64,000 nucleotides of DNA from Curtobacterium sp. Leaf261 (GTDB lineage: Bacteria > Actinomycetota > Actinomycetes > Actinomycetales > Microbacteriaceae): contig NZ_LMMJ01000002.1 of the NCBI RefSeq assembly GCF_001422205.1, forward strand, positions 1 through 64,000. The letters are read 5' to 3'. Positions 1-8,488 of this stretch are shown piece after piece. A program made the position numbers and the translations under genes. Within the stretch, counting starts at the first letter, position 1. The number at the start of each line of letters is the position of its first letter. The notes under the pieces were generated by a model that worked only from the letters and a program-made list of their open reading frames with translations, was not told where the DNA came from and ran no database searches.

Positions 1-90
1 TGACCGCATCGTCGAGACCGTGGGGCCAGCAATACAATCCGTCCTTGACCGCATCGTCGAGACCGTGGGGCCAGCAATACAATCCGTCCT
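1..90. repeat. 45-bp direct tandem repeat, two copies at window edge
   Basis: Positions 1-45 and 46-90 are identical, each beginning TGACCGCATCGTCGAGACCG. The first copy abuts the window edge, so more copies may lie to the left. There is no spacer between units, so this is not a CRISPR. It may be a real tandem duplication or an assembly-end artefact. Confidence 0.9.
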
Positions 91-128
91 CACTCCGCCC
101 AGCCCCGTTGTCTGATGGTTCGTTGCCT

Positions 129-144
129 GTCTCGATAGCCGATC
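129..144 (-). repeat. Family E repeat, partial copy (E1)
   Basis: The minus strand reads GATCGGCTATCGAGAC, an exact match to the 3' half of the family E consensus found five more times before 14.82 kb. The 5' half is missing here. Confidence 0.6.
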
Positions 145-271
145 CGATGATGCAGGAAGAGTGGGCGCTGCCGCACTCGCGGGGCGTTCGATCATCACGG
201 AGGAGCGGTCGGCGTGGAAAATTCTTTCCAAGACGACGCCGTGGCCGGCTGCGAGGCAGTGTCGGCTCCTA

Positions 272-1123
272 TCAGGGGAATGCGGTGATGGCGGCCACGC
301 GGAGGAAGTCGAGCTTCTCGGCGTTCGGCCCCGTGCTCGTCGTGCTGTAGAGCACGATCTTGACGTCGGTGTCCGGTATAACCACGACATCGCAGTCGAG
401 GACTACGTCGCCGACGACGCGGTTGTGAACGGTCTTGGTGAGCGTGGTGTGTGCGGCTGCCTGTGCGTCGCCCCACAGTCGGTCGAAGCGGGGGCTACGG
501 GCCCGGAGATCCGTCACGAAGGTGTGGAGAGCGACGTCCTGGTCGAGCAGCCCCACCGACCGACGCAGGTCGGCGACGAGTGCGCGTTCGAAGCGGTCAG
601 AGCCGCCATGCGCGGTCGCGATCTCCGCGATCGAGTTGTCGATGAACGTCTGGACCAGGAGGTTCTGGTCTGGGTCCGCGAGCACGGACGGGGTGTGGAA
701 CAGGCGCTGCCACAGCGACGTCGAGTACAGCAACGACCAGTCCGCGGCGAAGACGGCGACCGGGAACGCGGACAGCCGCGAGACGATGCGCTGCACGCCT
801 GGTGGGACGTGACGAGTAACCGTGCCCGCCGATGGGGGAGCGACTCCGGCGGCGCGGTGCAGCAGGTCGTTCTCGCTGCGGCTCAACTGGAGCGCACGGG
901 CCAGGGCTGCCACGACCTGCGCCGATGGGGTGCGGAACCGTCCTTGCTCCAGCCGGGTGACGTAGTCGACGCTCACGCCGGCGAGCTGGGCCACCTCCTC
1001 ACGCCGTAGGCCCGGCGTGCGTCGCCGTCCGTACGGCTCGAGGCCGACATCCTCAGGTGTCAGGCGCTCCCGCCAAGCACGCAGCAGCTCGCCGAGATCA
1101 GTGCTCAGAGGGTGTTCGTTCAC
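272..1123 (-). CDS. XRE-family regulator with MmyB-like ligand-binding domain
   Basis: This 283-residue protein has an N-terminal XRE/HTH_31 domain (residues 10-75, with the signature LRREEVAQLAGVSVDYVTRLE) followed by an MmyB-type PAS-like domain ending in the typical VVIPDTDVKIVLYST segment. Such proteins are ligand-responsive DNA-binding regulators, often encoded divergently from the oxidoreductases they control. I chose the GTG at 1123 because CGGAGAA lies 8 bases upstream; the open frame continues to 1447 but that part is not family-like. It is divergent from the monooxygenase at 1232, which it probably regulates (inference). A paralogue with the same architecture lies at 30006-30887, also beside an SDR. 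Confidence 0.88.
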   Translation of the reverse strand: MNEHPLSTDLGELLRAWRERLTPEDVGLEPYGRRRTPGLRREEVAQLAGVSVDYVTRLEQGRFRTPSAQVVAALARALQLSRSENDLLHRAAGVAPPSAGTVTRHVPPGVQRIVSRLSAFPVAVFAADWSLLYSTSLWQRLFHTPSVLADPDQNLLVQTFIDNSIAEIATAHGGSDRFERALVADLRRSVGLLDQDVALHTFVTDLRARSPRFDRLWGDAQAAAHTTLTKTVHNRVVGDVVLDCDVVVIPDTDVKIVLYSTTSTGPNAEKLDFLRVAAITAFP

Positions 1124-1150
1124 CGTCACATTCTCCGGTGGAACGGGCAC

Positions 1151-1177
1151 GCCAGGGTGGCAGCGGTCTTCCCTGGC
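1151..1177. promoter_or_regulatory. Inverted repeat in divergent promoter region
   Basis: GCCAGGG (1151-1157) and CCCTGGC (1171-1177) form perfect 7-bp arms with a 13-base spacer. The site lies between the divergent regulator and monooxygenase genes, the place expected for an operator. Binding is not shown. Confidence 0.35.
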
Positions 1178-1231
1178 TGCGCGCCCCGCCAACACTGACG
1201 CTGGTTCCTGCACGACGAAAGGAAGCAGCCC

Positions 1232-1555
1232 ATGACCGCAACACCCAACGGATACGTCACCGTCATCTGGCAGACCCGCGCGAAGCCGGGCAAGGAGACC
1301 GCGCTGCGGGACTTCATCACCGCAGCTGTCACCCCGTCCCGGAACGACCCGGGGAACATCGACTACGAAGCGCACCAGGTAGAAGGCGACCAAGCCGCGT
1401 TCGTCATCTACGAGCGGTGGGAGAGTCGACAGCACCTCGACGACCACCTCGGTGCGCCGCGCATGCAGGGACTCGTCCCGCAGATGCTGGAGCTCATCGA
1501 TGGCTCGATCGAGGACGGCATCACCCTGCTCCAGCCGTTCCGTCCGAGCAACTGA
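1232..1555 (+). CDS. Antibiotic biosynthesis monooxygenase (ABM) domain protein
   Basis: This 107-residue protein is one ABM-type dimeric alpha+beta barrel domain: strands around YVTVIWQTRAKPGK, then IDYEAHQV, AAFVIYERWES, and the terminal helix. The family is cofactor-free and acts on quinone-like or other reactive substrates; the substrate here is unknown. The ATG at 1232 follows AAGGAA with good spacing. The SDR gene starts 11 bases after its stop, so the two are probably co-transcribed, and a second ABM-like gene follows. The divergent MmyB-type regulator is the likely controller. Confidence 0.85.
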   Translation: MTATPNGYVTVIWQTRAKPGKETALRDFITAAVTPSRNDPGNIDYEAHQVEGDQAAFVIYERWESRQHLDDHLGAPRMQGLVPQMLELIDGSIEDGITLLQPFRPSN

Positions 1556-1566
1556 CGCGAACCGGC

Positions 1567-2259
1567 GTGACCATCACCCTGATCACCGGCGCCAACACAG
1601 GCATCGGCTTCGAGACAGCCCGACAACTAACCGCAGCAGGACACAACGTGTGGATCGGCGCGAGGAACCTCGATCGCGGCCGTACCGCCGCTGAGGCGCT
1701 CGGCACACACGTGGTCCAGCTCGACGTCACCGACGATCGTTCCGTCGCTGCCGCGGTCGCGCACCTCGAAGAACACGCTGGGCGGCTCGACGTCCTCGTG
1801 AACAACGCGGGCATCCTCGGCGAGGTCGTCCCGCCCGAGGAGATGACCGTCGAGCAGATCCGCACGGTCTACGAGACGAACGTGTTCGGCGTGGTCCGGG
1901 TCACCCGCGCATTCCTCCCGCTGCTCCGACGCGGCACCGATCCGTCGGTGGTCAACGTCACCAGCGGACTCGGGTCCTTCACGCTCACCGGCGACCCCGA
2001 CCGCGTCGAGTCGCAGTACCCGCTCGTCGCCTACGGATCGTCGAAGACGGCCGTCACCATGTTGACGATGCAGTACGCCAGGACAACTCCCGGCATCCGA
2101 TTCAACGCCGTCGACCCGGGGCAGACCGCCACTGACTTCACCGGCGGGCTCGGCGGCACCATCGAGGACGGTGCCGCCGCGGCCGTTCGCATCGCAACGC
2201 TCGGAGCAGCCGCTCCAACCGGCACCGCGACCGACAAGGACGGCACCTTGCCCTGGTGA
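1567..2259 (+). CDS. Short-chain dehydrogenase/reductase (SDR)
   Basis: A 230-residue classical SDR. TGANTGIG near the N-terminus is the Rossmann dinucleotide-binding motif, NNAG follows at about residue 80, and YGSSK supplies the catalytic Tyr/Lys with VTSG supplying the Ser. It is a cytoplasmic NAD(P)H-dependent oxidoreductase of unknown substrate. I chose GTG 1567, just after the stop of the ABM gene, because the Rossmann strand begins three residues later; this is short but normal. The ribosome-binding site is weak, consistent with coupling to the upstream gene. The same frame is open upstream from 1057 but overlaps the ABM gene in a different phase and is not real. Confidence 0.85.
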   Translation: MTITLITGANTGIGFETARQLTAAGHNVWIGARNLDRGRTAAEALGTHVVQLDVTDDRSVAAAVAHLEEHAGRLDVLVNNAGILGEVVPPEEMTVEQIRTVYETNVFGVVRVTRAFLPLLRRGTDPSVVNVTSGLGSFTLTGDPDRVESQYPLVAYGSSKTAVTMLTMQYARTTPGIRFNAVDPGQTATDFTGGLGGTIEDGAAAAVRIATLGAAAPTGTATDKDGTLPW

Positions 2260-2388
2260 GGAGTGCGAAGTGCTGCTCTGTCAACGGCGCCCCAGCCATA
2301 GAACCTCGACTCACAAATCAGGTGGCATCGCGCTTCCCTGACCCGTCCGCCCGATCCATCAACCCTCGAACAGAGAGACAGACCACCG

Positions 2389-2715
2389 ATGACCACCATC
2401 TCCACTCCTGCGACCATCATCATCGCGGGCCGAGTGTTCTTGCCGCCCGAGCAGGTCCGGGACTACCTTGCCGATGCTCAAGCCCTCTACCCGATCGGCG
2501 AGGCAAACCCCGGGGCCCGTCTCATCTCCTTCGGCCTCGACGACGAAGCAGCTGGGGTCGTCACCATCCTCGAACACTTCGGGTCCCAGGAGGCCCAGGA
2601 CCGACACTTCTCCCACCCCGACGTCGTTGCCTTCCTCACGAAGTGGAGCCCACTCATGCGTAACGAGGTGCTCAAGTTCGACGCTTCGAACGAACGCAAC
2701 CCCACCGAGGCCTAA
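2389..2715 (+). CDS. ABM-like dimeric alpha/beta-barrel protein
   Basis: This 108-residue protein resembles the ABM fold: an N-terminal strand (IIIAGRVFL), a helix with PEQVRDYLADAQAL, a strand around ARLISFGLDD, VVTILEHFGSQEAQDRHFSHPDV, and a final strand NEVLKFDA. It probably works with the ABM and SDR genes upstream (130-base gap), perhaps in detoxifying a reactive carbonyl or quinone (inference). The ATG at 2389 follows GAGAGACAGACCACCG. A strong hairpin follows the gene. Confidence 0.7.
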   Translation: MTTISTPATIIIAGRVFLPPEQVRDYLADAQALYPIGEANPGARLISFGLDDEAAGVVTILEHFGSQEAQDRHFSHPDVVAFLTKWSPLMRNEVLKFDASNERNPTEA

Positions 2716-2752
2716 CCCTGTCACCACGTCGGTAGAACCCGGACACAGCTCG

Positions 2753-2801
2753 CACTAGGAGGGGCCATGACCCGCAACGCGGAGCAGGGCCCCTCCTAGT
2801 G
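2753..2801 (+). terminator. Strong stem-loop after the ABM/SDR cluster
   Basis: CACTAGGAGGGGCC (2753-2766) pairs perfectly with GGCCCCTCCTAGTG (2788-2801) across a 21-base loop. It lies 37 bases after the last gene of the cluster. There is no T-run, so termination is an inference from position and stem strength. Confidence 0.55.
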
Positions 2802-3077
2802 GTTCCACCTGGCGTGGCTTCGAGGTTGAGCCAAACCATCCCGCGCGACGGACACCCGACGACGAGTGCGTTGCCGCGTTGTACCAGCTACGTGGGCGGC
2901 GTGCTTTGCAAGACAACAAGCGCCACCTCGTGTCCGCTGGCCGGTCGCCTCCCGGACACGCCTGCGGCGTTGTGGGAGTGGATCAAGAACTCAGGCAACG
3001 CTTGGGTTCGTCGAGTCTCAACAGACTGTCCCGCGAATCTGCCCGGGGAGGGTGCGGCTGACAGTACAGTTGCCGTC
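2802..3077. other. Gene-free stretch before the serine recombinase
   Basis: No convincing gene was found. ACTGTC (3025-3030) and GACAGT (3060-3065) form an inverted pair just upstream of the recombinase start, next to a possible -10 (TACAGT, 3065-3070). This could be the recombinase's promoter or a recombination site, but the evidence is thin. Confidence 0.35.
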
Positions 3078-3647
3078 ATGCTGATCGGATATGCCCGTGT
3101 ATCGACCTCGGGGCAGGATCTCGCGGCGCAACGCGATGGTCTACATGCCCTCGGCGTCGAAGACCTGAACCTTCACGTCGACCACGGCATGTCTGGAACG
3201 TCTCGCGAACGCCCTGGCCTCCGTACCGCTCTCGCGGCGGTCCGTGCGGGCGACACTCTCGTCGTTACGAAGCTCGACCGGCTTGCGAGGTCGCTCCGTG
3301 ACGCCACCGACATCGCGGACGAGCTGACGAAGAAGGGTGTGGCGCTCAACCTTGGGGGAGCGGTCTACGACCCTACCGATCCAGTCGGCCGGCTCCTGTT
3401 CAACGTGCTTGGTATGGTCGCCGAGTTCGAGGCCGACCTCATCCGGGCACGCACCCGTGAGGGGATGGCGATCGCGAAGGCCGCTGGGAAGCTGCGCGGT
3501 GGCAAGCCCAAGCTCAACAAGGCGCAGGAGAAGCACCTGGTCGATCTGCACCGTGCCGGCAGCCACACCACCAGCGACCTCGCCGAGCTCTTCGGTGTGG
3601 GACGCGCCACCGTCTACCGCGCGGTACACCGGGCCGAACCTCAGTAG
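3078..3647 (+). CDS. Small serine recombinase (resolvase/invertase family)
   Basis: The 189-residue protein has the full resolvase/invertase layout. YARVSTSGQDL carries the nucleophile Ser9, DHGMSGTSRERPGL is the conserved central motif, TKLDRLARSLRD is the arginine-rich active-site helix, and an E-helix precedes a C-terminal Hin-type HTH (LAELFGVGRATVYRAV). The enzyme would make staggered cuts and rejoin DNA at short sites. No transposase, invertible segment or matching crossover sites could be identified beside it, so it is either an orphan or a remnant of a mobile element. It lies inside the accessory-looking left segment. ATG 3078 begins directly at the conserved domain. Confidence 0.93.
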   Translation: MLIGYARVSTSGQDLAAQRDGLHALGVEDLNLHVDHGMSGTSRERPGLRTALAAVRAGDTLVVTKLDRLARSLRDATDIADELTKKGVALNLGGAVYDPTDPVGRLLFNVLGMVAEFEADLIRARTREGMAIAKAAGKLRGGKPKLNKAQEKHLVDLHRAGSHTTSDLAELFGVGRATVYRAVHRAEPQ

Positions 3648-3730
3648 AACGTCCCAGTCCTCGGGCGCCGATCCGCTTCCGGTCAGGGCTCAACCACTCG
3701 CTGCCGCTCGCGTACAGATACCGTGAAGCG

Positions 3731-3985
3731 GTGTCCAACCTGTCTGAGGAGCAACTGCGTCGAAGCGTCCGCCGCGCAGCGCGCAACACCGTGATCTTTG
3801 GGGCTGCGTTCGTCATCTTCGGTGCGGCGATCGTCATCGGCAGGTGGGGGCACCTTGGCGAGCCTCTGAGTCATCGCCCTGTACCACCCGCAATTCTCGC
3901 CGGCATCATGCTCGTGTGCGGCCTCGGCCTGGTCGTTCAGGGCGTCGTGCGTTGGAGAAGAGTCAAGCGGAACGGCCGCGACTGA
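3731..3985 (+). CDS. Small two-helix membrane protein
   Basis: An 84-residue protein of unknown function. A basic amphipathic N-terminus precedes one hydrophobic segment (about 20-36) and a second (about 54-70), followed by an arginine-rich cytoplasmic tail. GTG 3731 is the likely start; no strong ribosome-binding site is visible. No family recognised. Confidence 0.6.
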   Translation: MSNLSEEQLRRSVRRAARNTVIFGAAFVIFGAAIVIGRWGHLGEPLSHRPVPPAILAGIMLVCGLGLVVQGVVRWRRVKRNGRD

Positions 3986-4023
3986 CCAGCTGACGTCGGT
4001 GCGCCGATCAGCTGCCAGGGTGT

Positions 4024-4047
4024 CCGATGGCCGATCGGTCTGCGACA
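4024..4047 (+). repeat. Family E repeat (E2, degenerate)
   Basis: Reads CCGATGGCCGATCGGTCTGC, matching the family E core GAT.GCCGATCGG with divergent flanks. It lies between the two small membrane-protein genes. A fragment of the same motif may also be present near 4000-4017. Confidence 0.5.
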
Positions 4048-4186
4048 GTGACAGCAGCGCGACACCCCGTCGAGCAGCACACCGGTCTCAGCGCCAGGTC
4101 GAGCTTCCGTCGCTGATCTGCAACAGAAGACGGAGGGCCGAATCGGGTGTGAGTCCTCTGCGCCGCTGAGCGGGTTGAATGAACCC

Positions 4187-4744
4187 ATGCTCGAGGTGAG
4201 AACACGTGCCGCACGTTCTACGGCTCTTTGGACGGCGTCGGCACCGGTTGACGTGGTGCGTGAGCGGCTACTGAACGAGATCGCACAGTCACCACGTGCA
4301 CAACTGATGACGAGCACGAACGACGCTATCGAGGCATCGGTGCATGGCAACGCGTTCTCGTGGGGTGAACGGATCACGGTAAGGCTGACCCCGACAATGG
4401 GCGGAACGAGCGTGGCCGTCGAGACGCGACCAGCCATGCCTTTCACGCTGTTCGACTGGGGTGAAGGCGAACGGGATATCCGCCTCCTGCACGCGGCGGT
4501 GCCAGGAATTGACGGCGGCTCGGGCCAGCAATCCGTCGTCGACGGTGCTCCTGCCAGGCTCGGGAGGACGTCGAGGCTCACGAAGCCCCTCGGGTGGTCC
4601 GTCGTGTTCGTTGCCGGCGTCATGCTCGTGCTCGCGCTGGTCAACCTGGTGGTGAACACCGAACGCATCGGGTCATGGCTCCCACTCCTTGTCCTCATGT
4701 CGTTCGCACTCATCGTCGTGCTGCGGGACCTCAGACGGCGCTGA
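4187..4744 (+). CDS. Membrane protein of unknown function
   Basis: About 185 residues. A soluble N-terminal part (1-125), with a pattern of beta strands such as RITVRLTPTMGGTSVAVETRP, is followed by two adjacent C-terminal membrane segments (about 132-152 and 160-177) and a basic end. The fold of the soluble part is not recognised. A TTG at 4175 would add four residues; I prefer ATG 4187, but neither has a clear ribosome-binding site. It lies alone between two family E repeats. Confidence 0.6.
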   Translation: MLEVRTRAARSTALWTASAPVDVVRERLLNEIAQSPRAQLMTSTNDAIEASVHGNAFSWGERITVRLTPTMGGTSVAVETRPAMPFTLFDWGEGERDIRLLHAAVPGIDGGSGQQSVVDGAPARLGRTSRLTKPLGWSVVFVAGVMLVLALVNLVVNTERIGSWLPLLVLMSFALIVVLRDLRRR

Positions 4745-4774
4745 AGTCCGCGCCACGTTATGCGGCGAACTGTT

Positions 4775-4801
4775 CCGTTAGCGGATCGGCTATCGAGATG
4801 G
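4775..4801 (+). repeat. Family E repeat (E3)
   Basis: Reads CCGTTAGCGGATCGGCTATC then GAGATGG. It lies between the membrane-protein gene and the convergent glycosyltransferase gene. The core GATCGGCTATCGAGA matches the family consensus. Confidence 0.7.
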
Positions 4802-4848
4802 GTCGAAGGGGTGTGTCTGAGACCAGCTCGGCACCCCGACTGCTCGGG

Positions 4849-6123
4849 CTAGGGGTGCGTCGTAGCGGTCGTCGGCAGCGGTTCGGTGCTGGCCGCTGTG
4901 GCGGGTGTCGTTCCGGGGCGGATGAGTTCGGGTTGGCGGCGGGTGCGGAACACCCATGCTTTGAAGAGCAGGAATCGGACGAGTGTTGCTACCAGGTTCG
5001 CGCCGGTGAGGACGGCGATCTCCGCTTGGTGCGTCGACCCGGGGTCCGTCGCGTGGAGAATGACCAGCGAACCGGAAGTGATGGCCCAAGCGATGCCGAA
5101 GACGACCAGGCCTTGTATCTGGTGTTGTCCGGCGCCTGCTCGGCCTCGGACGCCGAATGTGAATCGGCGGTTCAGCGCGGTGTTGCCGACCGCGGTCAGC
5201 AGGAGTGCGAGGAAATCGGCGGTCTGTGCGCCGAGCGCGGGGCGGAGGACGGCGTAGAGCAGCGCGAACGCGATCGTGGACAGGATGCCGATCGCTCCGA
5301 ACCGGAGGATCTGCCCGAGAATCCCGACGGGTGGAGTGGTGAACGGTTGCCGGCCGATCGCGGCGTAGATGGGCGTGATCGGGGTGCGACCGGTGGCGAG
5401 GCCGCGGGAGACTCGCCACATGCCCTTGAGGTCCTCGGTGGCGGTGGAGGTGATGTCGACGGAGGAGTTGACGTCGTCGACCCAGTCGACGGGAACCTCG
5501 TGCACGCGCAGGCCTGCGTGTTCGGCAAGGACGAGCATCTCGGTGTCGAAGAACCAGGCGTTGTCCTCGCAGAGCGGCAGGATGTGCTCTGCGGCCTGTC
5601 GGGTGATGGCTTTGAACCCGCACTGCGCGTCGGAGAACGACACGCCCATTGTGGTGCGGAGGAGCAGGTTGTAGGAGCGGGAGATGAACTCACGCTTCCC
5701 GCCTCGGACAACGCGGGAGGAGCCAGCGAGGCGGGTGCCGATCGCGACGTCGGAGTGGCCTGAGAGCAGCGGTGCGATGAGGGGCTCGAGGGCGGCGAGG
5801 TCCGTTGACAGGTCCTCGTCGACGTAGACGAGGACCCGCGCCGGCGATGCACCCCATACCGCTTTGAGTGCGCGCCCACGGCCCTTCTCCGGCAGGTGCA
5901 CGGCGTGGACTTCGGGGAGCATCGCGACGAGGTCGTCGGCGATGCGGGCGGTGTCATCCGTCGAGGCGTTGTCGGCGATCGTTATCCGCCAGCTGTGTGA
6001 GAACGTCGCCTGGCAGAACGCGTGGAGTCGTCGGACGTGTGCCGCGAGGGTGTCCTGCTCGTTGTAGCAGGGGACGACGATGTCGATGTCGAGTGGGGGG
6101 TTCGTCTCCGTCATGCTGCTCAT
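4849..6123 (-). CDS. Family 2 glycosyltransferase fused to a GtrA-like membrane domain
   Basis: A 424-residue protein. Residues 12-245 are a GT2 domain of the dolichol-phosphate-mannose synthase type: VVPCYNEQ, DNASTDDT, and the metal-binding VDED (D102-D104). Residues about 270-395 form a four-helix GtrA-like domain with the signature GNTALNRRFTF. Known relatives charge undecaprenyl phosphate with a hexose and help present it outside the membrane. The two PMT-like proteins at 8489 and 10833 are plausible acceptor transferases for that lipid-linked sugar (inference). The gene is followed in the same strand orientation by the histidine kinase/regulator pair upstream of it; the short gap suggests linked expression. 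Confidence 0.88.
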   Translation of the reverse strand: MSSMTETNPPLDIDIVVPCYNEQDTLAAHVRRLHAFCQATFSHSWRITIADNASTDDTARIADDLVAMLPEVHAVHLPEKGRGRALKAVWGASPARVLVYVDEDLSTDLAALEPLIAPLLSGHSDVAIGTRLAGSSRVVRGGKREFISRSYNLLLRTTMGVSFSDAQCGFKAITRQAAEHILPLCEDNAWFFDTEMLVLAEHAGLRVHEVPVDWVDDVNSSVDITSTATEDLKGMWRVSRGLATGRTPITPIYAAIGRQPFTTPPVGILGQILRFGAIGILSTIAFALLYAVLRPALGAQTADFLALLLTAVGNTALNRRFTFGVRGRAGAGQHQIQGLVVFGIAWAITSGSLVILHATDPGSTHQAEIAVLTGANLVATLVRFLLFKAWVFRTRRQPELIRPGTTPATAASTEPLPTTATTHP

Positions 6124-6189
6124 GCTCGGCAGCGGGGTTACGGGGATTGCAGCAGCCGGCTGTGCTCGATCTAAGAACGCATCGGGCTG

Positions 6190-7737
6190 TCACCGACCTG
6201 CGGGGAGGGTGACGGTGAAAGCGGTGCGGGCAGTGTCCGAAACGACGCGGATGGTGCCGCCGTGCGCCTCGATGACGGCTCGCACAATCGCAAGACCAAG
6301 CCCACTGGTGCCGTACTCGCGGGATCGGGAAGCTTCGCCGCGTGTGAACCGGTCGAACAGTGTCGGCAGTGTCTCGGCGGGGATCGATGGGCCGTCGTTC
6401 GTGACGACGAACCGTACGTCGTCGCGCACGCGTTGTAATGAGACGACGATCGCGGTGTCGGGTGGGGTGTGTGTTCGGGCGTTGGTGAGGAGGTTCGTCA
6501 CGACCCGCCGTAGCTCTGCGTCGTCCCCGGTGACGGTGATGGGTTCGGGATCGACCTGAAGCGTCCAGCGGTGATGCGGCGCGGTCGCTCGGGCGTTCAT
6601 TGTCACCTCGACAACGATCGCGGTGAGGTCGACGGGACTGTGCACAGTGGGCGCCGCGGCAGCGATCGCTGCCGCGTCGAGACGGGCGAGCAGGAGGAGC
6701 TCCTCGACGAGGTTCCCCATCCGGATCGCTTCGGTGCCGATGCGTGTGACGTTGCGATGGATGTCGTCCGGGTTCTGGGTTCGAGTGGTGAGTTCCGCGT
6801 ATGCGCGGACTGTGGCGATCGGCGTGCGGAGCTCGTGCGAGGCGTCCGCGACGAAGGTCCGCATCCTGGCTTCAGCGTCACGGCGCACAGTGAGTGCACG
6901 GGCGACGTGTCCGAGGAGCTGGTTCAGTGCGGTGCCGACTTGACCGACCTCCCGGCTCGCGCGGAGGTCCGCCAAGGCGACGCGGGCCTGGATGTCGGGG
7001 TCGCCGCGTTCGAGGTCGAGGGTGGTCACTCCGGAGGCGACCGCTGCGACGTGTTCCAGCGGGCGCAGGGAGCGGCGCACCAGCATCGCTCCTGCCCACA
7101 CGGCAATCAGTAGACCCGCGAGCGTGACGCTGCCGATGACCACGAGGAGCCGGGTGATCGAGGCGTGGAGGTCTCCGAGGGGGAGCGCGGTAATGATGAC
7201 GTCGTCGTCAGCAGTGGCGGCTTGAGCGCGATAGGAGCCGAGGGAGCCCAGCGACACCGTGACCGGTGCCGTGGTGGCCCGCACTTGGCGGAGGGTGCGC
7301 TCCTGCGCCGTCGTGAGGCTGTGCTGCTCGCCCTGGGCGTCGGTGTAGCCGGCGAGGACCGTCGTGCCGTCGTTGAAGATCGCGATGACGGTGTTCGCGG
7401 CCTGTCCTGGCGCACCGATGAACGCGTTGTCCGGGTCAGGCTGCGAGGCGGACCCCTCCGCTGATGAACCGGACGTCGGTGCTGCCGTCGGTACTCCAGC
7501 AGGTGGGCTGCCCGGTACACCGCCTTGCGGACGATCGTTGCTGCGTTGGGTTGCGGTAGCGAGCTCGGAGTCGAGTCGACCCACGAGGTAGCTGTTGTAG
7601 GCGACCACGGTGACCGCGCCGACGGCGATGTTCGTCGCGACGAGCAGCAGCGCCACGGCAGCGACGATCCGCCACCGCAACGATGGAACCCTCCGATCCT
7701 CACCACGGGGCCTCGGAGCGCTCACCTGTCGACTCAC
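6190..7737 (-). CDS. Sensor histidine kinase
   Basis: About 515 residues. A first membrane segment (about 20-45), an extracytoplasmic sensor region rich in Pro/Ser/Gly, a second membrane segment (about 196-218), a HAMP linker, the phospho-acceptor box ASHELRTP (His about 301), and a HATPase domain with N box (RRVVTNLLTNARTH) and GLGLAIVRAV. It should autophosphorylate and signal to the regulator encoded immediately upstream. GTG 7737 overlaps the regulator's stop by four bases (GTGA), which implies translational coupling. A TTG about 50 bases further in has a better ribosome-binding site (CGGAGGG) and is an alternative start. Confidence 0.92.
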   Translation of the reverse strand: MSRQVSAPRPRGEDRRVPSLRWRIVAAVALLLVATNIAVGAVTVVAYNSYLVGRLDSELATATQRSNDRPQGGVPGSPPAGVPTAAPTSGSSAEGSASQPDPDNAFIGAPGQAANTVIAIFNDGTTVLAGYTDAQGEQHSLTTAQERTLRQVRATTAPVTVSLGSLGSYRAQAATADDDVIITALPLGDLHASITRLLVVIGSVTLAGLLIAVWAGAMLVRRSLRPLEHVAAVASGVTTLDLERGDPDIQARVALADLRASREVGQVGTALNQLLGHVARALTVRRDAEARMRTFVADASHELRTPIATVRAYAELTTRTQNPDDIHRNVTRIGTEAIRMGNLVEELLLLARLDAAAIAAAAPTVHSPVDLTAIVVEVTMNARATAPHHRWTLQVDPEPITVTGDDAELRRVVTNLLTNARTHTPPDTAIVVSLQRVRDDVRFVVTNDGPSIPAETLPTLFDRFTRGEASRSREYGTSGLGLAIVRAVIEAHGGTIRVVSDTARTAFTVTLPAGR

Positions 7738-8453
7738 ACTGTGGGCCGGAGCGCGTAGCCGGCGCCGCGAACGGTCTGCAGCATTGGTTCGCGGCCGAGG
7801 TCGATCTTCTTCCGCAGGTACGAGACGTACATGTCCACCAGGTTCGATGATGAGCCGAAGTCCATGCCCCACACATGAGTGAGCAGGTGTTCGCGAGAGA
7901 GGACCCGGTTGGCGTTGCGGACGAAGTACCGCAGCAGCTCGTACTCGGTCGGCGTCAGGTCGATCAGGTCACCGCCCCGGCTGACCGCACGAGTGTCCTC
8001 GTCGAGGCGAAGGTCCCCGACGACCGTCGCGGTGCGGGCCGTGGACACCACCCTGGGAGATGTGCGCGCAAGGATCCGGGCGCGTGCGAGGAGCTCGAAC
8101 ACGCCGAACGGTTTCGTGAGGTAGTCGTCGCCGCCGCGGGTGAGGCCAGCGAGTCGGTCTTCGGAGGAGTCGCGGGCGGTGAGGAACAGCACGCGGACGT
8201 CGTCGCGGGACGTCCGGAGTCGCTCGAGGACTTCGAATCCGTTGATGTCGGGCAGCATCACGTCGAGCACGATGACGTCGGGTTGGAACTCCCGTGCTGC
8301 GAACAGGACGTCCCGGCCGCGGTGCACGGCCTCGACGGCCCACCCGTCCGTCTCGAACGCGAGGCGGACGGCGTCGGCGAGAGCGTGTTCGTCATCGACG
8401 ACGAGAGCACGGACGGGCGAGCCGTCGGTACGCTGCAGCGGTTGGTCAGCCAT
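7734..8453 (-). CDS. OmpR/PhoB-family response regulator
   Basis: 239 residues. The receiver domain has the acidic pair DD (20-21), phospho-acceptor Asp64 in IVLDVMLP, and Lys114 in YLTKPF; the C-terminal winged-helix domain (about 145-235) has LTPTEYELLRYF and VDMYVSYLRKKID. It forms a two-component system with the overlapping kinase. The neighbouring PMT-like genes and the GT2-GtrA gene are the obvious candidate targets. A heptamer TCTAAGA or its complement occurs upstream of these genes. Confidence 0.94.
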   Translation of the reverse strand: MADQPLQRTDGSPVRALVVDDEHALADAVRLAFETDGWAVEAVHRGRDVLFAAREFQPDVIVLDVMLPDINGFEVLERLRTSRDDVRVLFLTARDSSEDRLAGLTRGGDDYLTKPFGVFELLARARILARTSPRVVSTARTATVVGDLRLDEDTRAVSRGGDLIDLTPTEYELLRYFVRNANRVLSREHLLTHVWGMDFGSSSNLVDMYVSYLRKKIDLGREPMLQTVRGAGYALRPTV

Positions 8454-8488
8454 CGTTCAGACCCTACCGACCGTGCCCTCGTCGCTGA

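Noticed and set aside
1..90. Possible CRISPR repeats
   Set aside because: Two adjacent identical units with no spacer between them and no cas genes in the window.
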